Shown here piece after piece: positions 1 through 9,932 of a stretch of 64,000 nt of DNA. A model generated the notes under the pieces. It saw nothing but the letters and a program-made list of their open reading frames with translations, made no database searches and had not been told where the DNA came from. The stretch covers positions 434,001-498,000 of the forward strand of contig OZ246399.1 in assembly GCA_965230985.1 (NCBI GenBank). Reading direction: 5' to 3'. The translations under genes were made by a program, and so were the position numbers. The DNA is from UBA2211 sp035404185 (GTDB lineage Bacteria; Patescibacteriota; Minisyncoccia; Minisyncoccales; Minisyncoccaceae). Each line of letters opens with the position of its first letter. Position 1 is the stretch's first letter.

Positions 1-551
1 AGAAATTTAAAGAAGCTTCTTTAAAAGATATTCAGGAATTGTTAAATAGCAAAGTTCATGAACATAGGCTTACTGGATTATTAATCTTGGTTGAAAAAAA
101 TAAGAAAGCAGAAAACAAAAAAGAGATTTACGATTTTTATTTAAAAAATACTAAAAATATTAATAATTGGGATTTAGTTGACTTGACCGCTCCTCATATC
201 GTTGGCGGTTTTATTTTGGAAAATAAAAAAGAAAGGAAAATATTATATTCTTTAGTTAAATCAAATAATTTATGGGAGAGAAGAATTTCTGTTTTATCTA
301 CTTTTACTCTTTTAAGAGAAAAAGAATATGAAGATGTTTTAAAGATTTCAGAATTATTATTAAAAGACGAGCATGACTTGATACACAAGGCACTTGGCTG
401 GATGTTAAGAGAGATTGGCAAGAGAGATAAAGAGATAGAGATTAAATTTTTGGAAAAATACCATAGAGTGATGCCCAGAACAATGTTAAGATATTCAATT
501 GAGAAGTTTAATTTAAAAGAAAAAGAAAAATATATGAAAAAAGAGGCTTAA
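1..551 (+). CDS. DNA alkylation repair protein (AlkD family), 5' truncated
   Basis: The reading frame is open from the window edge; the first in-frame start-like codon (TTG at 39) is internal, so the gene begins upstream. The visible C-terminal half is helical and carries an NNWDLVD segment, a later NLWERR segment and regular helix pairs, typical of the HEAT-like AlkD DNA glycosylases that remove positively charged N3/N7-alkylated bases. It ends just before a hairpin with a T-run. The family call rests on pattern recognition; the N-terminal part cannot be seen. Confidence 0.8.
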   Translation, partial: KFKEASLKDIQELLNSKVHEHRLTGLLILVEKNKKAENKKEIYDFYLKNTKNINNWDLVDLTAPHIVGGFILENKKERKILYSLVKSNNLWERRISVLSTFTLLREKEYEDVLKISELLLKDEHDLIHKALGWMLREIGKRDKEIEIKFLEKYHRVMPRTMLRYSIEKFNLKEKEKYMKKEA

Positions 552-569
552 TTAGCTTCCTTTTTTATT
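543..569 (+). terminator. Intrinsic terminator after the AlkD gene
   Basis: Six-pair stem GAGGCT/AGCTTC (one G-T pair) with loop TAATT, followed by six T. It overlaps the stop codon of the AlkD gene. Confidence 0.6.
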
Positions 570-599
570 TTATTCATTATATAATGAATTCAAAATAAC

Positions 600-2984
600 A
601 TGTTTGATTTTATTAATAATTTCTACATTTATTATTGCGTTACTGCAGCTTTAATTATTTTATTGCTTGTTTTTGTATTCTGGTTTAAAAAAAGAAACAA
701 AGCTAAAGAACTAAAAGAATCTTTAGAATTTGTTTTATTTTCGGTCAAAATGACTAAGGAGTCTAATGAAGACTTGCAGAAGGCGGGAAAACAGGAAAAA
801 GATTGGATAAGATTAATGGAAGATTTTTATAGTAGTTTGACTTCATTTAATAAGGAAGGGGTTTTGGGAATAGATCCATGGATTGCTTTAGAGATCGGGA
901 AGATAAAAGAACAGATATTTTTTTATGTTGCTGCTCCAAAAAGATTCGAAGGCTTTATAGAAAAAGAAATATATAGTATTTATCCTAATGCTCAGATTGA
1001 AAAAACAGATGATTATAATATATTTTCTCCTACTGAAAATATTTCTTGTGGATACTTAAAGACAACAAAACCTTTTTATCTTCCTATAAAAACATATAAC
1101 TATATTGAAACAGATCCTTTATCAAGTATAACCAGCGCTTTAACTAAGCTTGATGAAAATGAAGAGGCAGCTATACAGCTTGTTATAAAGAAGGGCAATA
1201 ATGATTGGTATACCAGAGCGAAGATGATTATTGATGAAGTTGCTAAAGGAAAGAATTTTAATCAAGCAATGGGAGCTACTAATTTTTTAAGCGTGATTAA
1301 AGGAAAAGAAGAAAATAAGCTTACTCAACCTAAGGTTGATGAAGTTCTTTTGAAAATGCTTGAAGAGAAAATAAGCAAGGATAACTTTGAAGCAAATATC
1401 CGTTTAGTTGTTTCAATAGAAGACAAAAAGAGATGCGAAGAAGTTTTTATACAAATGGCTAATTCTTTTGAGCAATTCAATTCTCCAAAGACAAACAATT
1501 TTAGATTAACCATACTTAAGGGAAAAAGTGCTAATGAATTAATCTATCAATACAGTTTTAGATTATTTGACCATTCACAAAGAAATATTTTAAATTCAGA
1601 AGAATTGACTAGTGTTTTTCATTTTCCAACTCCATTAACTTCAACTCCTAATATTAAAGGAGTAAAGGCGAAGAATTCTGCTCCTCCTACCGATTTACCA
1701 AAAGATGGATTATTACTGGGATATAATGAATATAGGGAAGAAAAGAAAGATATTAGAATGAAAGAAGACGACAGAAGAAGACATACTTACATTATCGGTC
1801 AGACTGGAACAGGTAAATCTGCTTTATTATCTAACATGGCTTTGCAGGATATTAATAATGGTGAAGGGATTGGATTATTGGATCCTCACGGAGACTTGGT
1901 GGATGATATTTTGAGTAAGATTCCCAATGAAAGAATTAAAGATCTTGTTTTATTTGACCCAACTAATTTAGAAAGATCAGTTGGTTTAAACATGCTTGAA
2001 TATGATAAGCGTTTTCCTGAGCAGAAAACTTTTATTGTAAATGAGATGATTAACATTTTTGATAAGTTGTACGACTTAAAACAAACCGGAGGACCAATGT
2101 TTGAGCAGTATACTAGAAACGCTTTGATGCTTTTAATGGATGACCCCAATGAAACATATACTTTAATGGAAGTTCCTAAGGTTTTAGCTGATGCGGAATT
2201 TAGACATAGATTATTAGCAAAATGTAATAATATATTAGTTAAAGAATTTTGGGAGAAACAAGCTGAACAGGCCGGAGGAGAAGCAGCATTGAAAAACATG
2301 GTTCCTTATATTACTTCTAAATTTGATACTTTTATCTCTAATGATTATATGCGTCCGATTATCGGACAAACTAAGAGTTCGTTTAATTTTAGAGAGATAT
2401 TAGATAATAGAAGAATATTTTTAGTTAATCTAAGTAAGGGAAAATTAGGAGAAATGAATAGTTCTTTGCTTGGTTTGATTATGACTAGCAAATTAGCCAT
2501 GGCAGCTTTTTCTAGGGCTGATACTCAGGAAAGTGAAAGAAAAGATTTTTACTTATATATTGATGAATTTCAAAACTTTGCTACAAATAGTATTTCTCAA
2601 ATATTATCGGAGGCAAGAAAATACAGACTATCATTAATTATTTCTCATCAATTTATCGGACAGCTCCCTGATTTAATTAGGGATAGCGTTTTTGGCAATA
2701 TTGGAACAATAATTTCCTTTAGGGTTGGAGCAGAAGATGCACAATTTTTAGAAAAAGAGTTCATTCCATCTTTTGGTGCTCAAGATTTAATCAATATTGA
2801 CAACTTTAATTTCTATGTCAAAATGATGATGAACGGACAGATATCTAAGCCGTTTAATGTAAAAACTTATCCTCCAACTAAAGGAGATTTTGAAAGAGTT
2901 AAAGATATTAAAGAATACTATGCTTTAACTTATGGAAGGAGTAAGGATTTTATAGAGCAGGAAATAAAACAAAGAAGAATTTAA
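600..2984 (+). CDS. Membrane-anchored type IV secretion/TraD-like ATPase
   Basis: 794 aa. One transmembrane helix lies near residues 8-30, followed by a long cytoplasmic N-terminal region. Walker A GQTGTGKS starts at residue 400, LLDPHGD follows about 35 residues later, and Walker B is YIDEFQNF with D655-E656. This is the architecture of VirB4/TraD/HerA-like coupling ATPases that are widespread in Patescibacteria and are usually annotated as type IV secretion DNA-binding-domain proteins. Expected role: an inner-membrane hexameric motor for DNA or protein export, or for pilus function. The next three small genes follow closely and may be co-transcribed. The true substrate cannot be read from the sequence. 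Confidence 0.75.
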   Translation: MFDFINNFYIYYCVTAALIILLLVFVFWFKKRNKAKELKESLEFVLFSVKMTKESNEDLQKAGKQEKDWIRLMEDFYSSLTSFNKEGVLGIDPWIALEIGKIKEQIFFYVAAPKRFEGFIEKEIYSIYPNAQIEKTDDYNIFSPTENISCGYLKTTKPFYLPIKTYNYIETDPLSSITSALTKLDENEEAAIQLVIKKGNNDWYTRAKMIIDEVAKGKNFNQAMGATNFLSVIKGKEENKLTQPKVDEVLLKMLEEKISKDNFEANIRLVVSIEDKKRCEEVFIQMANSFEQFNSPKTNNFRLTILKGKSANELIYQYSFRLFDHSQRNILNSEELTSVFHFPTPLTSTPNIKGVKAKNSAPPTDLPKDGLLLGYNEYREEKKDIRMKEDDRRRHTYIIGQTGTGKSALLSNMALQDINNGEGIGLLDPHGDLVDDILSKIPNERIKDLVLFDPTNLERSVGLNMLEYDKRFPEQKTFIVNEMINIFDKLYDLKQTGGPMFEQYTRNALMLLMDDPNETYTLMEVPKVLADAEFRHRLLAKCNNILVKEFWEKQAEQAGGEAALKNMVPYITSKFDTFISNDYMRPIIGQTKSSFNFREILDNRRIFLVNLSKGKLGEMNSSLLGLIMTSKLAMAAFSRADTQESERKDFYLYIDEFQNFATNSISQILSEARKYRLSLIISHQFIGQLPDLIRDSVFGNIGTIISFRVGAEDAQFLEKEFIPSFGAQDLINIDNFNFYVKMMMNGQISKPFNVKTYPPTKGDFERVKDIKEYYALTYGRSKDFIEQEIKQRRI

Positions 2985-3004
2985 TAAAATAAATAATAAA
3001 TAAT

Positions 3005-4327
3005 ATGAATGAACCAAAAGAACCATTATTAGAGCAGCCAGAAAGAACTAGGGCTGAAATTGCCGAAGAAGAACTTGCAAAAATGAAGATAGAAAATACA
3101 AAACATCAGAGTGATTATAAGCCTGAATTTGACCAGTATTTAGCTAATAAAGGCGAAGATGAAAATATAGAAGAAGAATCATCAATAAAACAGCCTAGTA
3201 CTGAGAAAGTAAAAACCCCTGAAGAAGTAAAGAAACCTGAAGAAATAAAAAATCCTGAGAAAGTAAAAACTCCCGAAGAAATAAAGTCTGAAGAAACAAA
3301 GAAAATTGACTTAGAGGCTAAACAAGAGAAAGAAGCTAGAACAGAGAGAGCGATTGAAAATCTTAAAGCTTTATTTGATAATAAGAACAAACTTTTTGCC
3401 CAAAAAGAAAAGCAAAAGAGTTTGTCATATAAACTTAAAGCTTTATTTGGCGATAAAGACGGCGAATCAGTAACAGCAGATGAGTACGGGTCTGTTTATG
3501 ATGAATACGGTAAATCATTAGGAGAAGTCGAAGCTCTTACAGGAAAATCAAAAGATCAGATTATAAAAGAATATTTAAGTGGGAAAGAAAGAAATGAAGA
3601 TTCTGTTGAAAACGTAAATAAAAATTTAGACGATATAGAGGCTGGATTAGAAAAGACTGAAGAAGGACAAAGCAAAGAGAAAAAAGATTTAATAGAAAAA
3701 CTTACTGGGATAAAAGATGAAAGGGTAAAGTTTGCTATAAAAGTTGCTATTGCTGGAGGAATGATTGCTTTTCCTGTCGCAGGAATAGCTGCTGGAGCTT
3801 TAGGAATGGGACTAGGTGAAGCATTAATTGGTTATTCTTTTATTCATTATTCAACTGCTTTGGGATTAGCAGTTGGTAATACAGCTTTTGCTGTCGGAGG
3901 CATTGGTGGCGGAGGGGCTTTATTACACAAGGCAATAAAAGATTTAGAAGATGCAGAATCTAGAATTCCTCAAGACAAAAACAAAGAGCAAGAGGAAATT
4001 CCTACACCAGAATCTCCTATTTCTAAAACAGAATCTATCGAAAAGAAAGAAGATAATAGTGGGATTGAGAAAAAATTAATAAAAGATGATGAATTTAAGC
4101 AAGTTAATAATTTTGAAGAATTATATAAAAAAATTGATGAAGTTTATAATAGATTAGGAATAGATGGTGCAGAAACATTGAAAAATAGAATACTTTATTT
4201 ATCTCAAAAGAGAAGTCCATTCGAAGGTCATTATGATGACATTCCTGTTAGTGGAGGATTAAATGCAAAAGTTCAAGAATTAATTAAGAAAGATACAAAA
4301 GAGAAGGGTTTGGACTGGGTAGAGTAA
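3005..4327 (+). CDS. Hypothetical membrane protein with charged repeat region
   Basis: 440 aa, no recognised family. Residues 1-110 are highly charged and include a degenerate Lys/Glu/Pro repeat of the form VK(T/K)PEE(V/I)K, as in flexible linkers. Around residues 238-310 there is a Gly/Ala-rich hydrophobic region long enough for two membrane helices. A charged linker and a small C-terminal domain follow. It starts 20 nt after the TraD-like ATPase and is read in the same direction, so a structural role around that ATPase is possible but not shown. Confidence 0.55.
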   Translation: MNEPKEPLLEQPERTRAEIAEEELAKMKIENTKHQSDYKPEFDQYLANKGEDENIEEESSIKQPSTEKVKTPEEVKKPEEIKNPEKVKTPEEIKSEETKKIDLEAKQEKEARTERAIENLKALFDNKNKLFAQKEKQKSLSYKLKALFGDKDGESVTADEYGSVYDEYGKSLGEVEALTGKSKDQIIKEYLSGKERNEDSVENVNKNLDDIEAGLEKTEEGQSKEKKDLIEKLTGIKDERVKFAIKVAIAGGMIAFPVAGIAAGALGMGLGEALIGYSFIHYSTALGLAVGNTAFAVGGIGGGGALLHKAIKDLEDAESRIPQDKNKEQEEIPTPESPISKTESIEKKEDNSGIEKKLIKDDEFKQVNNFEELYKKIDEVYNRLGIDGAETLKNRILYLSQKRSPFEGHYDDIPVSGGLNAKVQELIKKDTKEKGLDWVE

Positions 4328-4359
4328 TTTATATAATTAGTTAAAATAATAAATAAATT

Positions 4360-4668
4360 ATGGCTTTAGATAAAATAATAATTAAAGGAAAAGAAATAGA
4401 CATAATGAAAGAACTTGGGATAGATCAAGCTCCTCTCGAGATTCAAGAAAAAATAGCAGAAAGAATGACAGATATAGTTTTAAGAAAAAGTATTTTAAAG
4501 GCGCTAGAAGGCTTGTCTGAAGAAGAAGTTAAGAATATTAATACTGGTTTAACCTCTGGAAATACCGAAGAAACTATTAAAATATTAGATGAGAAAGTTC
4601 CTAATTTTGATAAAATATTATCCGAACAAATTGTTTTATTGCAAGAAGAGCTTTTAAGTAAAAAATAA
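4360..4668 (+). CDS. Small conserved hypothetical protein (DUF5663-like)
   Basis: 102 aa, acidic and entirely helical in appearance, with short amphipathic segments (QEKIAERMTDIVLRK; LSEEEVKNIN). It resembles short helical proteins common in CPR genomes, possibly DUF5663; this is a guess from memory. It sits between the charged membrane protein and a second small gene, one base before the latter. Confidence 0.5.
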   Translation: MALDKIIIKGKEIDIMKELGIDQAPLEIQEKIAERMTDIVLRKSILKALEGLSEEEVKNINTGLTSGNTEETIKILDEKVPNFDKILSEQIVLLQEELLSKK

Positions 4669-4669
4669 A

Positions 4670-5017
4670 ATGCAAGAAAAAATAGAAAAACCAGAAATAG
4701 GGGAGGTTATTAATTTAGAACAAACCAAAGAAGGACAAGATGATAATCGTAAAATTGAAGCGATAAAAGAAAGCAATGAACCGAACAAAGAAGATCTTCT
4801 TAAAAAAATATACAATAAGGATGATGTGGTAAGTGCAAAACTAGAAATTAAAGAAACAAATGATGTTGTTGAAAAAAAAGTTGATAGTTTTGTTAAGGAA
4901 TTTCGTATTTTTGGTTCGAAAGTGATAGGTAAAGCGAGGAAAGCTTTGGGAGCGTACGGTTTAGATGAATTGCATGACAAGATAGTTGATGAGAATAAAA
5001 ACATTAATAAAAAGTAA
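4670..5017 (+). CDS. Hypothetical small charged protein
   Basis: 115 aa, Lys/Glu-rich, with no signal peptide or membrane helix and no recognised domain. It begins one base after the preceding stop codon, so it is probably translated from the same mRNA as the TraD-like ATPase group. A palindrome with a T-run follows it and closes the cluster. Confidence 0.5.
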   Translation: MQEKIEKPEIGEVINLEQTKEGQDDNRKIEAIKESNEPNKEDLLKKIYNKDDVVSAKLEIKETNDVVEKKVDSFVKEFRIFGSKVIGKARKALGAYGLDELHDKIVDENKNINKK

Positions 5018-5040
5018 GTTTTTTGATTAAATGATTTTTT

Positions 5041-5069
5041 GCAAATTGAGGACATATGTCCTTTTTTGC
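5041..5069 (+). terminator. Intrinsic terminator before uvrD
   Basis: Perfect 14-nt palindrome AGGACATATGTCCT followed by six T, with outer GCAAA/TTTTGC complementarity. An ATG at 5056 inside this palindrome is in frame with uvrD but is better read as part of the terminator. Confidence 0.65.
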
Positions 5070-5097
5070 TTTTCTAATTTGTGGTATAAGAATATTA

Positions 5098-8000
5098 ATG
5101 GGGTCAGATTTATTATCTAAATTGAATAAAGAGCAGAAAGAGGCTGTTACCTTTGATAAGGGGCCTCTTTTGATTGTTGCTGGGGCAGGAACTGGCAAAA
5201 CTACTGTTTTAACCCACAGAATAGCTTATTTAATTAAGGAAAAGGCGATTAAGCCAGAAGAAATATTAGCTGTTACTTTTACTGAAAAAGCAGCCAGAGA
5301 GATGGAAGAAAGAGTTGAAAAATTACTTCCTTTTGGATATTACGATTTTTGGATATCAACTTTTCATTCTTTTTGCGATAGAATTTTAAAAAGATATGGA
5401 TTAAGTATTGGGATACCAACTAATTACAAGTTATTAGAGCAAACTGGAAGCTGGATTTTAATTAAAAAGAATTTTGATAAATTTAATTTTTTAAAAGAAT
5501 ATCGTCCTCTGGGAAATCCGACTAAATTTATAGAAGCCTTAGTTTCTCATTTTGGTCACTGTAAAAATGAGGGCATTTATCCAGAAAATTATTTGGAACA
5601 CGCCGATTCTTTAAAATTAAACATGGATGATATTCCTGTTGGATCTAAATCAGTTAAATCGAAAGACAAAAAAGATTTAAGCAATAAACAGGCAGAATAT
5701 GAAAGAATAAAAGAAGTAGCCGAAGCATATCATGTTTATCAGAAGCTTTTACTTGATAATAATGTTTTGGATTTTGGTGACCTGATAAATTATACTTTGA
5801 AATTGTTTGATAAAAGACCAGAGATTTTAGAGAAATACAGAAATCAATTTAAATACATAATGGTTGATGAATTTCAAGATACAAACTGGGTTCAATATGA
5901 ATTAGTTCAAAAATTAACTTATCCAGAGAATAATATTACGGTGGTCGGTGATGATGATCAATCAATAATGGGTTTTCAAGGAGCCTCGTTTAATAATGTA
6001 TTAAGATTTAAACAAGATTATCCTAAATCAAAAGAAATTGTTTTGGTTGAAAACTATAGATCACCTCAAAACATTCTTGATTTATCGTATCAATTTATAC
6101 AGCTAAACAACCCTAATCGTTTAGAGTATCAATTAAATGAAATAGAGGGGATTAATAAAAGGGCAGAAGAAAGGGGAATAGATTTGAAATCATTTAAGAA
6201 AATTGATAAAAAGCTTAAAAGTAATCAAGATAAATCTGGAGCAATAGAATTATTAGGTTTTGAAACGATTGATGATGAGTTATCAGGAGTTATTGGTAAA
6301 ATTTGGGAATTGAAAGAAATTGACGATAAGGCAGAGTTTTCTGATTTTGCTATTTTAACAAGAACTAATGAATCGGCTAATAATTTTAGTCGAGCATTAG
6401 AAAGAGCTGGTATTCCTTATCAATTCGTTTCTTCAAAAGGCTTATACACTAATCCTTTGATACTTGATTTAATTTCTTACCTTAAGGTTATTATTAATTT
6501 TTATGATTCTCCTAATTTTTATAGAATATTAAGGATGATGGATTTTTCTCCTGAAGAAGTTTCGAGAATTATTCAATATAGCGACAAAAAAGGAATTCCA
6601 ATATTCGAAGCCATAACAGATAGTCATCTTTTAAGTAAATTTACAACAGACACAGTTGTTAAATTAAGAAAGATTGTTGAAAACTTAAAGAAACACTATA
6701 AATTATCAAAAGAAAAGAATGCTAGTGAAGTTTTTATTCACATTATTAATGATTTAGAATATGGAAAGTATATTCCAGAAAGCAATGAAGAGAGTTTGAA
6801 AAAATGGGAGATGATTGATCAGTTTTTTGAGAAAATAAAAAGCTTTGAAAATTCACAGGTTGATCCAACTATCCTTTCTTTTGTGGAAAATCTACAAATG
6901 GAACTAGATGCTGGTGAAGATGGTTCTATAAGAAATAGTATTGATTTGAGTTTTGAGGCGGTTAGAGTCATGACCATTCACTCTTCAAAAGGTCTTGAAT
7001 TTAAATACGTTTTTTTAACTAATTTAGTTTCAAGAAAGTTTCCCTCTGATCAGAAAAAGAATCCAATAGAAATTCCCGAAGCTTTAATTAAAGAAGTCTT
7101 GCCAGAAGGAGATTTTCACATGCAAGAAGAAAGAAGGTTATTTTATGTTGCTTTAACACGAGCTAAAAGAGGGTTATTTTTGACTTGGGCTGCTGATTAC
7201 GGAGGCAAAGATTTAAAGAAGCCGTCAAGGTTTTTGATTGAATCAGGATTAATTATTGAAGAAGTATTAGACAAACAGAAGTTTACAAGAAGTTCTGGTT
7301 TTTGTATTAAGCGTTCAATGGGATTTAAATTAGAATCGAATGAAACAAATGGTTCGGGGCGAGATTTAAGAACATTCCTTCCTGATCATTTTTCTTATTC
7401 TCAATTAGAATCTTTTAGAAAGTGTCCTTTAGGGTATAAGTTCGGAAGTATATTTAAAATACCGATAAGGGGAAAGTCAGTGTTTAGTTTTGGAAAAAGT
7501 ATTCATCAGACATTGCATAGTTTTGTTTTGGAATCATTAAAATTTTCTTCAATTGAACAGAAAACTCTTTTTGGTAAAAATACTAGTTCGGAAGTATTGA
7601 GTTTTGAAGATTTATTGAAAATCTATGAAAAAGAATGGATTAGTGATTGGTATGAATCATCAATAATTAAAAAAGAATTTTATGAAAAAGGAAAAGAAAG
7701 CTTGAAGCTTTTTTATGAAGATTTTATTAAAAATAAACCAGAGATTCTTTTTATTAATGACGAACCAGCGCTAGAAAAGAATTTTAATTTAAAATTAAAC
7801 GGAGATGTTTTTATAGGAACCATAGATAGGATAGATAAATTAGGCGATGGGGTAGAAATTATAGATTATAAAACTGGTTCGCCTAAAAAGACATTAGCCA
7901 AAGAAGAAAAGCTTCAATTAATGATTTATGCTGTGGCAGCAAAAAAAGTTTTAGGATTAAATCCTCTTAAGTTAACTTATTATTATCTTGATGATGGAAC

Positions 8001-8160
8001 GACCTGTTCTTTCGATATTAAAGATGGAGATATTGAAAATACAGAAACAGAAATTAGAGAGTTATTGGAGAAAATTAAAAGGAGTAATTTCAAGCCTACG
8101 CCTGGATGGCACTGCCAATATTGTGACTTTAAAGATATTTGCGCTCACAGGAAGATTTGA
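5098..8160 (+). CDS. UvrD/PcrA-type helicase fused to a Fe-S PD-(D/E)XK nuclease
   Basis: 1020 aa from the chosen ATG. Superfamily 1A helicase motifs are clear: Q-motif near N10, Walker A AGAGTGKT (residues 28-35), VDEFQDTN, GDDDQSI, and late motifs VMTIHSSKGLEF and VALTRAKRG. After about residue 760 comes a RecB/AddB-like nuclease: SYSQLESFRKC, the catalytic EIIDYKTG, and a terminal CQYCDFKDIC giving the C...C-x2-C-x5-C pattern of a 4Fe-4S nuclease. Probable role: double-strand-break processing by one polypeptide. The upstream in-frame ATG at 5056 lies in a terminator, while TATAAG at 5085-5090 sits 7 nt before 5098, suggesting a leaderless mRNA. Confidence 0.85.
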   Translation: MGSDLLSKLNKEQKEAVTFDKGPLLIVAGAGTGKTTVLTHRIAYLIKEKAIKPEEILAVTFTEKAAREMEERVEKLLPFGYYDFWISTFHSFCDRILKRYGLSIGIPTNYKLLEQTGSWILIKKNFDKFNFLKEYRPLGNPTKFIEALVSHFGHCKNEGIYPENYLEHADSLKLNMDDIPVGSKSVKSKDKKDLSNKQAEYERIKEVAEAYHVYQKLLLDNNVLDFGDLINYTLKLFDKRPEILEKYRNQFKYIMVDEFQDTNWVQYELVQKLTYPENNITVVGDDDQSIMGFQGASFNNVLRFKQDYPKSKEIVLVENYRSPQNILDLSYQFIQLNNPNRLEYQLNEIEGINKRAEERGIDLKSFKKIDKKLKSNQDKSGAIELLGFETIDDELSGVIGKIWELKEIDDKAEFSDFAILTRTNESANNFSRALERAGIPYQFVSSKGLYTNPLILDLISYLKVIINFYDSPNFYRILRMMDFSPEEVSRIIQYSDKKGIPIFEAITDSHLLSKFTTDTVVKLRKIVENLKKHYKLSKEKNASEVFIHIINDLEYGKYIPESNEESLKKWEMIDQFFEKIKSFENSQVDPTILSFVENLQMELDAGEDGSIRNSIDLSFEAVRVMTIHSSKGLEFKYVFLTNLVSRKFPSDQKKNPIEIPEALIKEVLPEGDFHMQEERRLFYVALTRAKRGLFLTWAADYGGKDLKKPSRFLIESGLIIEEVLDKQKFTRSSGFCIKRSMGFKLESNETNGSGRDLRTFLPDHFSYSQLESFRKCPLGYKFGSIFKIPIRGKSVFSFGKSIHQTLHSFVLESLKFSSIEQKTLFGKNTSSEVLSFEDLLKIYEKEWISDWYESSIIKKEFYEKGKESLKLFYEDFIKNKPEILFINDEPALEKNFNLKLNGDVFIGTIDRIDKLGDGVEIIDYKTGSPKKTLAKEEKLQLMIYAVAAKKVLGLNPLKLTYYYLDDGTTCSFDIKDGDIENTETEIRELLEKIKRSNFKPTPGWHCQYCDFKDICAHRKI

Positions 8161-8175
8161 GGTATAATTATATAT

Positions 8176-9177
8176 ATGAAAAAAACAAAATTAATAATTT
8201 TAGGAGATGGAGCATGGGGGACAACCTTAGCTATTTTATTATCTAAAAATGGACACGAGGTTACAGTTTGGAGTGCTTTTCCGGAATATTTAGATATTCT
8301 GAATAAAGAAAGGGAGAATAAAACATATTTAAAAGGAATAAAGATTCCTTCTAATATTGTTTTTGAAAAAGATTTAGGCAAGGCAATTGAATTTGGTGAA
8401 TATATTGTTTTCAGTATTCCATCTAAATTCTTTAGAGATGTAGCCAAGAAGATTAAAAAAGAAAATGTTTCTTTAAAAGGGAAAGTATTTATTAATGTTG
8501 CTAAAGGATTAGAGCAAAAAACATTAAAAAGAATGACAGAGATTTTAAAAGAAGAACTAGGAAATGTTCAGACAGCTGTTTTATCTGGTCCGACAATTGC
8601 TGTCGAAGTAGCAAGAGAATTACCAGCTTTAGTTGTTGCAGCTTCAAGAAATCATGCTATTGCTAAAAAAATTCAAGACATATTTAGCAATGAATATTTC
8701 AGAGTGTATACTTCTACTGATGTTATTGGAGTTGAACTTGGTGGACCATTAAAGAATATTATTGCTGTGGTGGCGGGAATATCTGATGGTCTTGGTTTTG
8801 GTTCTAATACTAAGGCAGCCATATTATCTCGAGGGATAGTGGAAATACAAAGATTGGGAGAAAAAATGGGAGCCAAAAGAAAAACCTTCTACGGTTTAGC
8901 TGGACTAGGAGACTTATCTACTACCTGTATTAGTCCTGAGAGTAGGAACAGAACTTTGGGAGAGAAGATTGCAAAAGGACAGAAGCTAGAAGAGATTGTT
9001 AATTCAACCTCAAGTATAATTGAAGGAGCAACAACCGCCGAAGTAGTATATCAATTAAGTAAAAAATACAAAGTAGATATGCCAATTGTTTCATCTGTTT
9101 ATCAAGTTTTATACAAGAATAAGGCTCCAAAAGATGCTTTATCTGATATGATGAAAAGAAAAAGAAAGCCAGAATAA
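8176..9177 (+). CDS. gpsA: Glycerol-3-phosphate dehydrogenase [NAD(P)+]
   Basis: 333 aa, full family length. The N-terminal Rossmann motif is LGDGAWGTTLA, followed by INVAKGLE, LSGPTIA and GVELGGPLKNIIAV, which contains the catalytic Lys, then GLGDLSTTC. It reduces dihydroxyacetone phosphate to sn-glycerol-3-phosphate for phospholipid synthesis. TATAAT at 8163-8168 ends 7 nt before ATG, so the transcript should begin at or next to the start codon. It follows uvrD by 15 nt but appears to have its own promoter. Confidence 0.93.
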   Translation: MKKTKLIILGDGAWGTTLAILLSKNGHEVTVWSAFPEYLDILNKERENKTYLKGIKIPSNIVFEKDLGKAIEFGEYIVFSIPSKFFRDVAKKIKKENVSLKGKVFINVAKGLEQKTLKRMTEILKEELGNVQTAVLSGPTIAVEVARELPALVVAASRNHAIAKKIQDIFSNEYFRVYTSTDVIGVELGGPLKNIIAVVAGISDGLGFGSNTKAAILSRGIVEIQRLGEKMGAKRKTFYGLAGLGDLSTTCISPESRNRTLGEKIAKGQKLEEIVNSTSSIIEGATTAEVVYQLSKKYKVDMPIVSSVYQVLYKNKAPKDALSDMMKRKRKPE

Positions 9178-9233
9178 TCTTGAAAAATTTACCTTTTTAA
9201 GATAAGGTTAAATAAAGAATAATAATTAAAAAC

Positions 9234-9707
9234 ATGAAATTAAATATTTTTATTGAGAATCCAAAAGGCAGTTCAAATAAGTATGAATTAGATAAGGAAT
9301 CAGGAAAGATAATGCTTGATAGAGCTTTATATTCTTCTGTTTATTGGCCCTTTGAATATGGTTTTATAGAAAACACCTTATCAGAAGATGGAGATCCATT
9401 GGATGCTGTAGTCTTGGTTAATGAACCAACTTTTCCTGGCTGTGTCATTCCTTGTAAGATTATTGGAATGTTAGACATGGAGGATGAGAGTGGAATTGAT
9501 TACAAAATTATTGCTGTTCCTGATGACAAAATTGATCCAAGATTTAAACACATTAACAGTATTGATGATTTGCCAGAACATCAGAAAAAAGAAATTCAAG
9601 AATTTTTTGAAACATACAAAAGACTTGAACCAAATAAATGGGTTAAAGTAGTGGGATTTAAATCAAAAGATGAAGCGGAAAGAATAATAGAAAAGTGTAA
9701 AAAATAA
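9234..9707 (+). CDS. ppa: Inorganic pyrophosphatase (family I)
   Basis: 157 aa. Shows the class signature DGDPLDAVV with the metal-binding Asp cluster, YWPFEYGFI near the N-terminus and a KWVKVVGF segment near the C-terminus. It hydrolyses PPi in the cytoplasm, pulling polymerisation reactions forward. The ferredoxin gene follows after 4 nt, suggesting a shared transcript. Confidence 0.93.
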   Translation: MKLNIFIENPKGSSNKYELDKESGKIMLDRALYSSVYWPFEYGFIENTLSEDGDPLDAVVLVNEPTFPGCVIPCKIIGMLDMEDESGIDYKIIAVPDDKIDPRFKHINSIDDLPEHQKKEIQEFFETYKRLEPNKWVKVVGFKSKDEAERIIEKCKK

Positions 9708-9711
9708 AATT

Positions 9712-9927
9712 ATGGAAAATACAAACAAGAAATACAAAGTAAACAAGGAAAAGTGCCTTGGTTGTGGAAGCTGTTCGTTATCTTGTCCAGAAGGAACAGA
9801 AATGGATACTGATGGCAAAGCAAAAGTTATTAGCTCTGCTAAGGTTGAAGAATGTGGCGGTGTAGATTTATGTCCATATGGAGCAATTGAAGTTGAAAAT
9901 GGAGTAGAAGTAGAAGAGGATGAGTAG
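9712..9927 (+). CDS. Small 4Fe-4S ferredoxin
   Basis: 71 aa. CLGCGSCSLSCP supplies the four Cys ligands of one 4Fe-4S cluster. A second partial motif C-x5-CP, with only two Cys, resembles mono-cluster ferredoxins in which the second site is lost or forms a disulfide. The C-terminus is acidic. It lies 4 nt after ppa and 5 nt before a DUF1858-like gene. Confidence 0.85.
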   Translation: MENTNKKYKVNKEKCLGCGSCSLSCPEGTEMDTDGKAKVISSAKVEECGGVDLCPYGAIEVENGVEVEEDE

Positions 9928-9932
9928 ATAAT

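Noticed and set aside
5056..5097. Upstream start for uvrD
   Set aside because: The ATG lies inside a 14-nt terminator palindrome; the later ATG fits the -10 box and the family start.
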